A stretch of 64,000 nt of DNA, taken from the NCBI GenBank assembly GCA_023078555.1, contig CM041203.1:5974538-6038537 (forward strand). The letters run 5' to 3'. Position 1 is the first letter of the stretch, and each line of letters opens with the position of its first letter. The notes beneath the pieces were generated by a model, which did no database searches, had not been told where the DNA came from, and was given only the letters and a program-made list of their open reading frames with translations. This document shows positions 30,649 to 43,300 of this stretch, one piece after another. This DNA comes from Ulva prolifera. Its lineage: Eukaryota; Chlorophyta; Ulvophyceae; Ulvales; Ulvaceae. The translations under genes were made by a program, and so were the position numbers.

Positions 30649-30945
30649 ATGTTCCCGGGCTCGAAATTCACAGTGAACATTCCGGCAAATCATGTAGTTG
30701 ACTGCAATCGCATGGGACCGTGTTGGCGGCAAAGACCACCGCGCATGCAGGTGGAACCAAATCGCATCAAGCTCAACGCGTCGAATCTGAGCGGCTGCGT
30801 CCTGGGGGAGTGCATCGCCGGCGAGCAGGCAGAGGTCTGTGTATGCCAGCATCGCCGCATAAACAGTTATCCTTTCTGTGCGGCACATGCTGTTCTGATA
30901 CGGCACATGGGGTGTCCTGGCCTTCTAGGTGTGTGGCTTCGCTAG
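30649..30945 (+). pseudogene. Filamin-type repeat fragment (N-terminal strands)
   Basis: From an ATG at 30649 a frame of 98 residues includes RMQVEPNRIKLNASNLSG, then CIAGEQAEVCVCQHR. The 'SGxxLxxxxAGExAxVxVxxxD'-like spacing is what starts a filamin/ABP280 repeat, where the AGE turn is typical. It ends in unrelated sequence and a stop. It is the first of several filamin-like pieces on + between 30.6 and 33.1 kb, probably exons or remnants of one multi-repeat gene. High Cys content is unusual for filamin repeats and may reflect decay. Confidence 0.35.
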
Positions 30946-31199
30946 CTACCATCATGAGCTTTTGCAGGGTCACGGCCGTCTTGCGTGCTCAACTGCACGT
31001 GCTCGTGGAGAGGCGAGATGCTGGCGTCGGTGTGAGTGTGCATGAATAGAAATTCGGACCCCGATGCGCCGCCCGCCCAGAATGCCACGCGTCTGGAGAT
31101 GCCATGGCTGCATGTCGTTTGTTGTCCACGCGAGTGTAGCATCGTCTGTCAGACACTTGCGGTGTGCTGTCTCTCAAATGGAGCCATGGTAACGTGATG

Positions 31200-31700
31200 T
31201 GCAGCGCGACAGGCGTGTGGGTGACGTGGGGCAACAGCTGCTGCCGCGCAGCCGCGATGGCTTCAACGTCCAGCTCCCCTTCACCTTCCCTTGCTTCACC
31301 CTCTGCTCCATCCCCGTGCCGCTGACTGTGCAGCCCGCCGAGGTCGATGTGCACTCGCGCATGGCGGAAATGCCGGCAAGAAGCGCACATTTGACGCTGG
31401 GCAGCCGCTGTCTCTTTCAAGGTGACGCTGGGCGATGTGCGTCAGGACATGATCCCGCCATCGCAGGAGCGCGCCACGTTTTCCTCGCGCCCAGTCTGAG
31501 TTGGTGATTTCCAATCACCACTCCGCCGGCTGGCACAGCTTCGAAGGAACCTTGCCCATGTGACTTTGGTGAAGGCGGGAACGTACGTCGTGCATGTGGC
31601 TGTGGACGCTGCCGACCTGGCGGCGGCTGTTCACCGCGAACGCTGGTGTGTTGCATGCATGTCCCGGTGGTTTCAGCAGCATTGCATGCAGACGTTTGCC
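31200..31700 (+). other. Coding-like pieces between filamin-type fragments
   Basis: On +, 31,200-31,430 reads in part VPLTVQPAEVDVHSRMAEM. Around 31,560-31,620 another frame reads HVTLVKAGTYVVHVAVDAAD, whose 'GTYVVHV' resembles the mid-repeat strand of filamin-like domains. The pieces are in different frames and separated by stops. They probably belong to the same decayed gene as their neighbours, but neither is long enough to call. Confidence 0.25.
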
Positions 31701-31875
31701 ATGCCTGAATGCACGTTTCTGCCGGGCCACGATGGCATCATACTATGGAGTGGTCAGCGACGGGCATTTGTGCTCACGCTCATTCTCACGGTACGGAAGT
31801 TCAATTGTCCTGGTGGCGTCCCTTGGGCCTTTGAGCTGTGTCATGTGACACGATCTGAGTCCCCTGCGTGCAGGC

Positions 31876-32505
31876 ATGCCGGGCGCTCGGCAGTGCGCCG
31901 TGACGCTGCCGATCAGGGTGGCGCACGCGCTGCGCTGTTGCGCTCGCAGCGTGCTCATGCCTTTCACGCGCTATAAGGACGGCAACATGTGCTCGCGCAG
32001 CGGGGCGTGCGCCGATGTCGCCCAGCGGCCCGTTGGCTCCTTGCAGCCCAGCCTGGTCGTCGACAATGGCAACGGCACGTGCGTCGTCGCCCTGGAGCTC
32101 AACGGCGAGGGCGAGATGATGGCGACGTTCGATGGCACTCCTGCGGCGTGGATGCCGATCAAGGTGCCCGCTGCGCACGAGCCGATTACATGTACGAGCC
32201 GAGATCGACCTCAAGGAGGCGCTCATTTCCGGGCAGAGCCGCCTCTTGATCGTACAGGCATGCTTGTGGATGGAAGAATGCGTGCATTCGGTCGCACTCG
32301 AGAGCAGCGACCTCCGCGCCACAGCCGTCCTCACGCCCTTCGTGCCCATGGCGTCCTCACGCCCTCTCTCGCAAGCCGTCCCCACGCCCTCTCTCCGGCG
32401 CTATCCGGATCGCCAACGAGCCAAACCCCCGTCGCCGCTGTAGCTTATGGTGGAGCCGGGCTAGGTGTCACCGAAGCCGTGCGCGGTGATTCCCGTCACT
32501 CGTGA
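31876..32505 (+). CDS. Filamin-type repeat fragment, 209-residue ORF
   Basis: The open frame runs from ATG at 31876 to TGA at 32503. Its central part reads SLQPSLVVDNGNGTCVVALE, LNGEGEMMATFDGTPAAW and MPIKVPAAHEP. This fits the second half of a filamin repeat (VxDNGDGTYxVxY, xGxYxxxVxxxGxPxxxxPxxV), with Cys in place of the common Tyr. The first about 40 residues (CCARSVLMPFTRYKDGNMC) may be the preceding strands. After about residue 105 the sequence becomes Arg/Pro/Ser-rich and loses the pattern, so the exon probably ends near 32,190. Expected role if real: an Ig-like module of a scaffold or surface protein. Whether it is still expressed cannot be judged. Confidence 0.42.
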   Translation: MPGARQCAVTLPIRVAHALRCCARSVLMPFTRYKDGNMCSRSGACADVAQRPVGSLQPSLVVDNGNGTCVVALELNGEGEMMATFDGTPAAWMPIKVPAAHEPITCTSRDRPQGGAHFRAEPPLDRTGMLVDGRMRAFGRTREQRPPRHSRPHALRAHGVLTPSLASRPHALSPALSGSPTSQTPVAAVAYGGAGLGVTEAVRGDSRHS

Positions 32506-32881
32506 GGCCGCCTCCGCCACATCGCAGGTGCACCGTCTGACCACACGGAGTCATCTTGCTGCTGTACGTCCACCACGACTTTCCCTCAGGTGTGGCTGCA
32601 CGGCGGAACACTTGCTGTGCCCTGCGATCTACGTGCGCAGGGTGTCGGCGTGCTTCTGTCTGCGTGCTTCTGATCAGCGGCCTCGTGCCGCATGAGGCCG
32701 AGGATTTGCATCGGTAGCAAGGTGCAAGCCCCGCTTCGCGTCTCAACCGCGTTGTTCTGTCAAGAGCTTCTTCCTGGCTAGAAACGTCGGTATCTGGCAG
32801 TAGGCGGCGCCTAGTGCCGACTTGGATGTGTGGAAGTGTTGCTGTGGGTTCACGCTGGCACATGCATGTGTGTGGTGCAGG
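32506..32881. other. Stretch without a recognisable gene
   Basis: No motif is seen. It ends with TGTGTGGTGCAG at 32,870-32,881, a good candidate 3' splice site directly before the next filamin-like piece, so it may be intronic. Confidence 0.35.
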
Positions 32882-33075
32882 TGCACACGGCTCCATTCCG
32901 GCTGACGCCGGTGACCGTCAAGACGGCCAGGTAGGAAATCGTGCATGTACCAGGCAACGAGCCGGTCGCCGGAGAGCGCCTGGAGGTCATGGTGCAGGTG
33001 CCAGATGCGTCGGGTGCTGTGCTCGACATGCCTGACCTCAAGGTGTCTGCGGGGATGGGCCTGAAGCCCGAGTGA
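32882..33075 (+). pseudogene. Filamin-type fragment, copy B (paralogue of 8.9 kb)
   Basis: Directly after a splice-acceptor-like GTGGTGCAG the frame reads VHTAPFRLTPVTVKTAR, a TAG, then EIVHVPGNEPVAGERLEVMV, QVPDASGAVLDMPDLKVS and AGMGLKPE, ending in TGA at 33073-33075. The P-x-T-V-xx-G start and beta-rich pattern suit an Ig-like/filamin end module. The stretch 32,950-33,060 is clearly homologous to 8,870-9,000. The in-frame TAG near 32,931 breaks it unless it lies outside the true exon. This is the last coding-like DNA before the satellite. Confidence 0.42.
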
Positions 33076-33464
33076 TGTGCGCCACCCCTTCCGATGTGTT
33101 GCTCTGCCGACGTCCACACACTCCACCAATCGCGCTGCGGGGGTCCCCATTGATTTTGCAGCTGAGGCTGATCGTCTGCGTCCGTATCCATGCAACCCCG
33201 TTGAGCCACTGCTGCAATTATCTGTTGATTTGTGGAGGAAGTGGGAGTTGTGTTAGCCCCTGTGGCATCTGCAGAGGGGGCCAGCGCTCACACGAGTGGT
33301 GTGCATGCAGCGCTATGCAAGTATTGCGAACCCGTTCATGCAGTCCCGCATCCGCACAGCAGGTGGAGAACATTCTTGCACACGTGAGCGGCCCAGGCGG
33401 CGTGGTGTGCGCGCGCCGACGTGCCGTGTCGAGTGCTTTGCGGCGGTAGATGAGGCTGTGAGCT
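33076..33464. other. Unique DNA bordering the satellite
   Basis: About 390 bp of unique sequence with no gene or repeat recognised. It runs directly into the first satellite module at about 33,465 (TGTTTGTGTAGAAACC) without a transition zone. Confidence 0.5.
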
Positions 33465-34339
33465 ATGTTTGTGTAGAAACCAAGTGGCTCAAACAGTTCC
33501 CAAGCATGTTTGTTTAGAAACCAAGTGGCCGCGGCAATTCCCAAGCATGTCTAGTGAGTTCCCAAGCACGTTTGTGTAGAACCCAAGTGGCTCAAACACT
33601 TCCCAAGCATGTATAGTCAGTTCCCAAGCATGTTTGTGTAGAAACCAAGTGGCTCAAACAGTTCCCAAGCATGTTTGTGTAGAAACCAAGTGGCCGCGGC
33701 AATTCCCAAGCATGTCTAGTGAGTTCCCAAGCACGTTTGTGTAGAACCCAAGTGGCTCAAACACTTCCCAAGCATGTATAGTCAGTTCCCAAGCATGTTT
33801 GTGTAGAAACCAAATGGCTCAAGCAGTTCCCAAGCATGTCTAGTGAGTTCCCAAGCATGTTTGCGTAGAAACCAAGTGGCTCAAGCAGTTCCCAAGCATT
33901 TCTAGTGAGTTCCCAAGCATGTTTGTGTAGAAACCAAGTGGCCGCGGCAATTCCCAAGCATGTCTAGTGAGTTCCCAAGCATGTTTGTGTAGAAACCAAG
34001 TGGCTCAAACACTTCCCAAGCATGTATAGTCAGTTCCCAAGCATGTTTGTGTAGAAACCAAATGGCTCAAGAAATTCCCAAGCATGTCTAGTGAGTTCCC
34101 AAGCACGTTTGTGTAGAACCCAAGTGGCTCAAACACTTCCCAAGCATGTATAGTCAGTTCCCAAGCATGTTTGTGTAGAAACCAAATGGCTCAAGAAGTT
34201 CCCAAGCATGTCTAGTGAGTTCCCAAGCATGTTTGTGTAGAAACCAAGTGGCTCAAACAGTTCCCAAGCATGTCTACTGAGGTCCCAAGCACGTTTGTGT
34301 AGAAACCAAGTGGCTCAAACACTTCCCAAGCATGTATAG

Positions 34340-37300
34340 TCAGTTCCCAAGCATGTTTGTGTAGAAACCAAGTGGCTCAAACAGTTCCCAAGCATGTTTG
34401 TGTAGAAACCAAGTAGCCGCGAAAATTCCCAAGCATGTCTAGTGAGTTCCCAAGCACGTTTGTGTAGAACCCAAGTGGCTCAAACACTTCCCAAGCATGT
34501 ATAGTCAGTTCCCAAGCATGTTTGTGTAGAAACCAAATGGCTCAAGCAGTTCCCAAGCATGTCTAGTGAGTTCCCAAGCATGTTTGTGTAGAAGCCAAGT
34601 GGCTCAAACAGTTCCCAAGCATGTCTACTGAGGTCCCAAGCACGTTTGTGTAGAAACCAAGTGGCTCTAACACTTCCCAAGCATGTATAGTCAGTTCCCA
34701 AGCATGTTTGTGTAGAAACCAAGTGGCTCAAGCAGTTCCCAAGCATGTCTAGTGAGTTCCCAAGCATGTTTGCGTAGAAACCAAGTGGCTCAAACACTTC
34801 CCAAGCATGTATAGTCAGTTCCCAAGCATGTTTGTGTAGAAACCAAGTGGCTCAAGCAGTTCCCAAGCATTTCTAGTGAGTTCCCAAGCATGTTTGTGTA
34901 GAAACCAAGTGGCCGCGGCAATTCCCAAGCATGTCTAGTGAGTTCCCAAGCATGTTTGTGTAGAAACCAAGTGGCTCAAACACTTCCCAAGCATGTCTAG
35001 TGAGTTCCCAAGCACGTTTGTGTAGGAACCAAGTGGCTCAAACAGTTCCCAAGCATGTTTGTTTAGAAACCAAGTGGCCGCGGCAATTCCCAAGCATGTC
35101 TAGTGAGTTCCCAAGCACGTTTGTGTAGAAACCAAGTGGCTCAAACACTTCCCAAGCATGTATAGTCAGTTCCCAAGCATGTTTGTGTAGAAACCAAGTG
35201 GCTCAAGCAGTTCCCAAGCATGTCTAGTGAGTTCCCAAGCATGATTGCGTAGAAACCAAGTGGCTCAAACACTTCCCAAGCATGTATAGTCAGTTCCCAA
35301 GCATGTTTGTGTAGAAACCAAGTGGCTCAAACATTTCCCAAGCATGTTTGTATAGAAACCAAGTGGCCGCGGCAATTCCCAAGCATGTCTAGTGAGTTCC
35401 CAAGCACGTTTGTGTAGAAACCAAGTGGCTCAAACACTTCCCAAGCATGTATAGTCAGTTCCCAAGCATGTTTGTGTAGAAACCAAGTGGCTCAAGCAGT
35501 TCCCAAGCATGTCTAGTGAGTTCCCAAGCATGTTTGCGTAGAAACCAAGTGGCTCAAGCAGTTCCCAAGCATTTCTAGTGAGTTCCCAAGCATGTTTGTA
35601 TAGAAACCAAGTGGCCGCGGCAATTCCCAAGCATGTCTAGTGAGTTCCCAAGCATGTTTGTGTAGAAACCAAGTGGCTCAAACACTTCCCAAGCATGTCT
35701 AGTGAGTTCCCAAGCACGTTTGTGTAGGAACCAAGTGGCTCAAACACTTCCCAAGCATTTCTAGTGAGTTCCCAAGCATGTTTGTGTAGAAACCAAGTGG
35801 CCGCGGCAATTCCCAAGCATGTCTAGTGAGTTCCCAAGCACGTTTGTGTAGAAACCAAGTGGCTCAAACACTTCCCAAGCATGTATAGTCAGTTCCCAAG
35901 CATGTTTGTGTAGAAACCAAGTGGCTCAAGCAGTTCCCAAGCATGTCTAGTGAGTTCCCAAGCATGTTTGTGTAGAAACCAAGTGGCTCAAACACTTCCC
36001 AAGCATGTCTAGTGAGTTCCCAAGCACGTTTGTGTAGGAACCAAGTGGCTCAAACACTTCCCAAGCATGTATAGTCAGTTCCCAAGCACGTTTGTGTAGA
36101 AACCAAGTGGCTCAAACAGTTCCCAAGCATGTATAGTCAGTTCCCAAGCATGTTTGTGTAGAAACCAAGTGGCTCAAGCAGTTCCCAAGCATATCTACTG
36201 AGTTCCCAAGCACGTTTGTGTAGAACCCAAGTGGCTCAAACACTTCCCAAGCATGTATAGTCAGTTCCCAAGCATGTTTGTGTAGAAACCAAATGGCTCA
36301 AGCAGTTCCCAAGCATGTCTAGTGAGTTCCCAAGCATGTTTGTGTAGAAACCAAGTGGCTCAAGCAGTTCCCAAGCATGTCTACTGAGGTCCCAAGCACG
36401 TTTGTGTAGAAACCAAGTGGCTCTAACACTTCCCAAGCATGTATAGTCAGTTCCCAAGCATGTTTGTGTAGAAACCAAGTGGCTCAAGCAGTTCCCAAGC
36501 ATGTCTAGTGAGTTCCCAAGCATGTTTGCGTAGAAACCAAGTGGCTCAAACACTTCCCAAGCATGTATAGTCAGTTCCCAAGCATGTTTGTGTAGAAACC
36601 AAGTGGCTCAAGCAGTTCCCAAGCATTTCTAGTGAGTTCCCAAGCATGTTTGTGTAGAAACCAAGTGGCCGCGGCAATTCCCAAGCATGTCTAGTGAGTT
36701 CCCAAGCATGTTTGTGTAGAAACCAAGTGGCTCAAACACTTCCCAAGCATGTCTAGTGAGTTCCCAAGCACGTTTGTGTAGGAACCAAGTGGCTCAAACA
36801 CTTCCCAAGCATGTATAGTCAGTTCCCAAGCACGTTTGTGTAGAAACCAAGTGGCTCAAACAGTTCCCAAGCATGTATAGTCAGTTCCCAAGCATGTTTG
36901 TGTAGAAACCAAGTGGCTCAAGCAGTTCCCAAGCATGTTTGTGTAGAAACCAAATGGCTCAAGCAGTTCCCAAGCATGTCTAGTGAGTTCCCAAGCATGT
37001 TTGTGTAGAAACCAAGTGGCTCAAGCAGTTCCCAAGCATGTCTAGTGAGTTCCCAAGCATGTTTGCGTAGAAACCAAGTGGCTCAAGCAGTTCCCAAGCA
37101 TTTCTAGTGAGTTCCCAAGCATGTTTGTATAGAAACCAAGTGGCCGCGGCAATTCCCAAGCATGTCTAGTGAGTTCCCAAGCATGTTTGTGTAGAAACCA
37201 AGTGGCTCAAACACTTCCCAAGCATGTCTAGTGAGTTCCCAAGCACGTTTGTGTAGGAACCAAGTGGCTCAAACACTTCCCAAGCATGTATAGTCAGTTC

Positions 37301-40300
37301 CCAAGCACGTTTGTGTAGAAACCAAGTGGCTCAAACAGTTCCCAAGCATGTTTGTTTAGAAACCAAGTGGCCGCGGCAATTCCCAAGCATGTCTAGTGAG
37401 TTCCCAAGCACGTTTGTGTAGAACCCAAGTGGCTCAAACACTTCCCAAGCATGTATAGTCAGTTCCCAAGCATGTTTGTGTAGAAACCAAGTGGCTCAAA
37501 CAGTTCCCAAGCATGTTTGTGTAGAAACCAAGTGGCCGCGGCAATTCCCAAGCATGTCTAGTGAGTTCCCAAGCACGTTTGTGTAGAACCCAAGTGGCTC
37601 AAACACTTCCCAAGCATGTATAGTCAGTTCCCAAGCATGTTTGCGTAGAAACCAAGTGGCTCAAGCAGTTCCCAAGCATTTCTAGTGAGTTCCCAAGCAT
37701 GTTTGTGTAGAAACCAAGTGGCCGCGGCAATTCCCAAGCATGTCTAGTGAGTTCCCAAGCATGTTTGTGTAGAAACCAAGTGGCTCAAACACTTCCCAAG
37801 CATGTCTAGTGAGTTCCCAAGCACGTTTGTGTAGGAACCAAGTGGCTCAAACACTTCCCAAGCATGTATAGTTAGTTCCCAAGCACGTTTGTGTAGAAAC
37901 CAAGTGGCTCAAACAGTTCCCAAGCATGTTTGTTTAGAAACCAAGTGGCCGCGGCAATTCCCAAGCATGTCTAGTGAGTTCCCAAGCACGTTTGTGTAGA
38001 ACCCAAGTGGCTCAAACACTTCCCAAGCATGTATAGTCAGTTCCCAAGCATGTTTGTGTAGAAACCAAATGGCTCAAGCAGTTCCCAAGCATGTCTAGTG
38101 AGTTCCCAAGCATGTTTGTGTAGAAACCAAGTGGCTCAAACAGTTCCCAAGCATGTCTACCGAGGTCCCAAGCACGTTTGTGTAGAAACCAAGTGGCTCT
38201 AACACTTCCCAAGCATGTATAGTCAGTTCCCAAGCATGTTTGTGTAGAAACCAAATGGCTCAAGAAGTTCCCAAGCATGTCTAGTGAGTTCCCAAGCATG
38301 TTTGTGTAGAAACCAAGTGGCTCAAACAGTTCCCAAGCATGTCTACTGAGGTCCCAAGCACGGTTGTGTAGAAACCAAGTGGCTCAAACACTTCCCAAGC
38401 ATGTATAGTCAGTTCCCAAGCATGTTTGTGTAGAAACCAAGTGGCTCAAACAGTTCCCAAGCATGTTTGTGTAGAAACCAAGTAGCCGCGAAAATTCCCA
38501 AGCATGTCTAGTGAGTTCCCAAGCACGTTTGTGTAGAACCCAAGTGGCTCAAACACTTCCCAAGCATGTATAGTCAGTTCCCAAGCATGTTTGTGTAGAA
38601 ACCAAATGGCTCAAGCAGTTCCCAAGCATGTCTAGTGAGTTCCCAAGCATGTTTGTGTAGAAGCCAAGTGGCTCAAACAGTTCCCAAGCATGTCTACTGA
38701 GGTCCCAAGCACGTTTGTGTAGAAACCAAGTGGCTCTAACACTTCCCAAGCATGTATAGTCAGTTCCCAAGCATGTTTGTGTAGAAACCAAGTGGCTCAA
38801 GCAGTTCCCAAGCATGTCTAGTGAGTTCCCAAGCATGTTTGCGTAGAAACCAAGTGGCTCAAACACTTCCCAAGCATGTATAGTCAGTTCCCAAGCATGT
38901 TTGTGTAGAAACCAAGTGGCTCAAGCAGTTCCCAAGCATTTCTAGTGAGTTCCCAAGCATGTTTGTGTAGAAACCAAGTGGCCGCGGCAATTCCCAAGCA
39001 TGTCTAGTGAGTTCCCAAGCATGTTTGTGTAGAAACCAAGTGGCTCAAACACTTCCCAAGCATGTCTAGTGAGTTCCCAAGCACGTTTGTGTAGGAACCA
39101 AGTGGCTCAAACACTTCCCAAGCATGTTTGTTTAGAAACCAAGTGGCCGCGGCAATTCCCAAGCATGTCTAGTGAGTTCCCAAGCACGTTTGTGTAGAAA
39201 CCAAGTGGCTCAAACACTTCCCAAGCATGTATAGTCAGTTCCCAAGCATGTTTGTGTAGAAACCAAGTGGCTCAAGCAGTTCCCAAGCATGTCTAGTGAG
39301 TTCCCAAGCATGATTGCGTAGAAACCAAGTGGCTCAAACACTTCCCAAGCATGTATAGTCAGTTCCCAAGCATGTTTGTGTAGAAACCAAGTGGCTCAAA
39401 CATTTCCCAAGCATGTTTGTGTAGAAACCAAGTGGCCGCGGCAATTCCCAAGCATGTCTAGTGAGTTCCCAAGCACGTTTGTGTAGAAACCAAGTGGCTC
39501 AAACACTTCCCAAGCATGTATAGTCAGTTCCCAAGCATGTTTGTGTAGAAACCAAGTGGCTCAAGCAGTTCCCAAGCATTTCTAGTGAGTTCCCAAGCAT
39601 GTTTGTGTAGAAACCAAGTGGCTCAAGCAGTTCCCAAGCATGTCTAGTGAGTTCCCAAGCATGTTTGTGTAGAAACCAAGTGGCTCAAATAGTTCCCAAG
39701 CATGTCTAGTGAGTTCCCAAGCACGTTTGTGTAGGAACCAAGTGGCTCAAACACTTCCCAAGCATGTATAGTCAGTTCCCAAGCATGTTTGTGTAGAAAC
39801 CAAGTGGCTCAAACAGTTCCCAAGCATGTTTGTTTAGAAACCAAGTGGCCGCGGCAATTCCCAAGCATGTCTAGTGAGTTCCCAAGCACGTTTGTGTAGA
39901 AACCAAGTGGCTCAAACAGTTCCCAAGCATGTTTGTGTAGAAACCAAGTAGCCGCGGCAATTCCCAAGCATGTCTAGTGAGTTCCCAAGCACGTTTGTGT
40001 AGAACCCAAGTGGCTCAAACACTTCCCAAGCATGTATAGTCAGTTCCCAAGCATGTTTGTGTAGAAACCAAGTGGCTCAAGCAGTTCCCAAGCATGTCTA
40101 GTGAGTTCCCAAGCATGATTGCGTAGAAACCAAGTGGCTCAAACACTTCCCAAGCATGTATAGTCAGTTCCCAAGCATGTTTGTGTAGAAACCAAGTGGC
40201 TCAAACATTTCCCAAGCATGTTTGTGTAGAAACCAAGTGGCCGCGGCAATTCCCAAGCATGTCTAGTGAGTTCCCAAGCACGTTTGTGTAGAAACCAAGT

Positions 40301-43300
40301 GGCTCAAACACTTCCCAAGCATGTATAGTCAGTTCCCAAGCATGTTTGTGTAGAAACCAAGTGGCTCAAGCAGTTCCCAAGCATTTCTAGTGAGTTCCCA
40401 AGCATGTTTGTGTAGAAACCAAGTGGCTCAAGCAGTTCCCAAGCATGTCTAGTGAGTTCCCAAGCATGTTTGTGTAGAAACCAAGTGGCTCAAATAGTTC
40501 CCAAGCATGTCTAGTGAGTTCCCAAGCACGTTTGTGTAGGAACCAAGTGGCTCAAACACTTCCCAAGCATGTATAGTCAGTTCCCAAGCATGTTTGTGTA
40601 GAAACCAAGTGGCTCAAACAGTTCCCAAGCATGTTTGTGTAGAAACCAAGTAGCCGCGAAAATTCCCAAGCATGTCTAGTGAGTTCCCAAGCACGTTTGT
40701 GTAGAACCCAAGTGGCTCAAACACTTCCCAAGCATGTATAGTCAGTTCCCAAGCATGTTTGTGTAGAAACCAAATGGCTCAAGCAGTTCCCAAGCATGTC
40801 TAGTGAGTTCCCAAGCATGTTTGTGTAGAAGCCAAGTGGCTCAAACAGTTCCCAAGCATGTCTACTGAGGTCCCAAGCACGTTTGTGTAGAAACCAAGTG
40901 GCTCTAACACTTCCCAAGCATGTATAGTCAGTTCCCAAGCATGTTTGTGTAGAAACCAAGTGGCTCAAGCAGTTCCCAAGCATGTCTAGTGAGTTCCCAA
41001 GCATGTTTGCGTAGAAACCAAGTGGCTCAAACACTTCCCAAGCATGTATAGTCAGTTCCCAAGCATGTTTGTGTAGAAACCAAGTGGCTCAAGCAGTTCC
41101 CAAGCATTTCTAGTGAGTTCCCAAGCATGTTTGTGTAGAAACCAAGTGGCCGCGGCAATTCCCAAGCATGTCTAGTGAGTTCCCAAGCATGTTTGTGTAG
41201 AAACCAAGTGGCTCAAACACTTCCCAAGCATGTCTAGTGAGTTCCCAAGCACGTTTGTGTAGGAACCAAGTGGCTCAAACAGTTCCCAAGCATGTTTGTT
41301 TAGAAACCAAGTGGCCGCGGCAATTCCCAAGCATGTCTAGTGAGTTCCCAAGCACGTTTGTGTAGAAACCAAGTGGCTCAAACACTTCCCAAGCATGTAT
41401 AGTCAGTTCCCAAGCATGTTTGTGTAGAAACCAAGTGGCTCAAGCAGTTCCCAAGCATGTCTAGTGAGTTCCCAAGCATGATTGCGTAGAAACCAAGTGG
41501 CTCAAACACTTCCCAAGCATGTATAGTCAGTTCCCAAGCATGTTTGTGTAGAAACCAAGTGGCTCAAACATTTCCCAAGCATGTTTGTATAGAAACCAAG
41601 TGGCCGCGGCAATTCCCAAGCATGTCTAGTGAGTTCCCAAGCACGTTTGTGTAGAAACCAAGTGGCTCAAACACTTCCCAAGCATGTATAGTCAGTTCCC
41701 AAGCATGTTTGTGTAGAAACCAAGTGGCTCAAGCAGTTCCCAAGCATGTCTAGTGAGTTCCCAAGCATGTTTGCGTAGAAACCAAGTGGCTCAAGCAGTT
41801 CCCAAGCATTTCTAGTGAGTTCCCAAGCATGTTTGTATAGAAACCAAGTGGCCGCGGCAATTCCCAAGCATGTCTAGTGAGTTCCCAAGCATGTTTGTGT
41901 AGAAACCAAGTGGCTCAAACACTTCCCAAGCATGTCTAGTGAGTTCCCAAGCACGTTTGTGTAGGAACCAAGTGGCTCAAACACTTCCCAAGCATTTCTA
42001 GTGAGTTCCCAAGCATGTTTGTGTAGAAACCAAGTGGCCGCGGCAATTCCCAAGCATGTCTAGTGAGTTCCCAAGCACGTTTGTGTAGAAACCAAGTGGC
42101 TCAAACACTTCCCAAGCATGTATAGTCAGTTCCCAAGCATGTTTGTGTAGAAACCAAGTGGCTCAAGCAGTTCCCAAGCATGTCTAGTGAGTTCCCAAGC
42201 ATGTTTGTGTAGAAACCAAGTGGCTCAAACACTTCCCAAGCATGTCTAGTGAGTTCCCAAGCACGTTTGTGTAGGAACCAAGTGGCTCAAACACTTCCCA
42301 AGCATGTATAGTCAGTTCCCAAGCACGTTTGTGTAGAAACCAAGTGGCTCAAACAGTTCCCAAGCATGTATAGTCAGTTCCCAAGCATGTTTGTGTAGAA
42401 ACCAAGTGGCTCAAGCAGTTCCCAAGCATATCTACTGAGTTCCCAAGCACGTTTGTGTAGAACCCAAGTGGCTCAAACACTTCCCAAGCATGTATAGTCA
42501 GTTCCCAAGCATGTTTGTGTAGAAACCAAATGGCTCAAGCAGTTCCCAAGCATGTCTAGTGAGTTCCCAAGCATGTTTGTGTAGAAACCAAGTGGCTCAA
42601 GCAGTTCCCAAGCATGTCTACTGAGGTCCCAAGCACGTTTGTGTAGAAACCAAGTGGCTCTAACACTTCCCAAGCATGTATAGTCAGTTCCCAAGCATGT
42701 TTGTGTAGAAACCAAGTGGCTCAAGCAGTTCCCAAGCATGTCTAGTGAGTTCCCAAGCATGTTTGCGTAGAAACCAAGTGGCTCAAACACTTCCCAAGCA
42801 TGTATAGTCAGTTCCCAAGCATGTTTGTGTAGAAACCAAGTGGCTCAAGCAGTTCCCAAGCATTTCTAGTGAGTTCCCAAGCATGTTTGTGTAGAAACCA
42901 AGTGGCCGCGGCAATTCCCAAGCATGTCTAGTGAGTTCCCAAGCATGTTTGTGTAGAAACCAAGTGGCTCAAACACTTCCCAAGCATGTCTAGTGAGTTC
43001 CCAAGCACGTTTGTGTAGGAACCAAGTGGCTCAAACACTTCCCAAGCATGTATAGTCAGTTCCCAAGCACGTTTGTGTAGAAACCAAGTGGCTCAAACAG
43101 TTCCCAAGCATGTATAGTCAGTTCCCAAGCATGTTTGTGTAGAAACCAAGTGGCTCAAGCAGTTCCCAAGCATGTTTGTGTAGAAACCAAATGGCTCAAG
43201 CAGTTCCCAAGCATGTCTAGTGAGTTCCCAAGCATGTTTGTGTAGAAACCAAGTGGCTCAAGCAGTTCCCAAGCATGTCTAGTGAGTTCCCAAGCATGTT

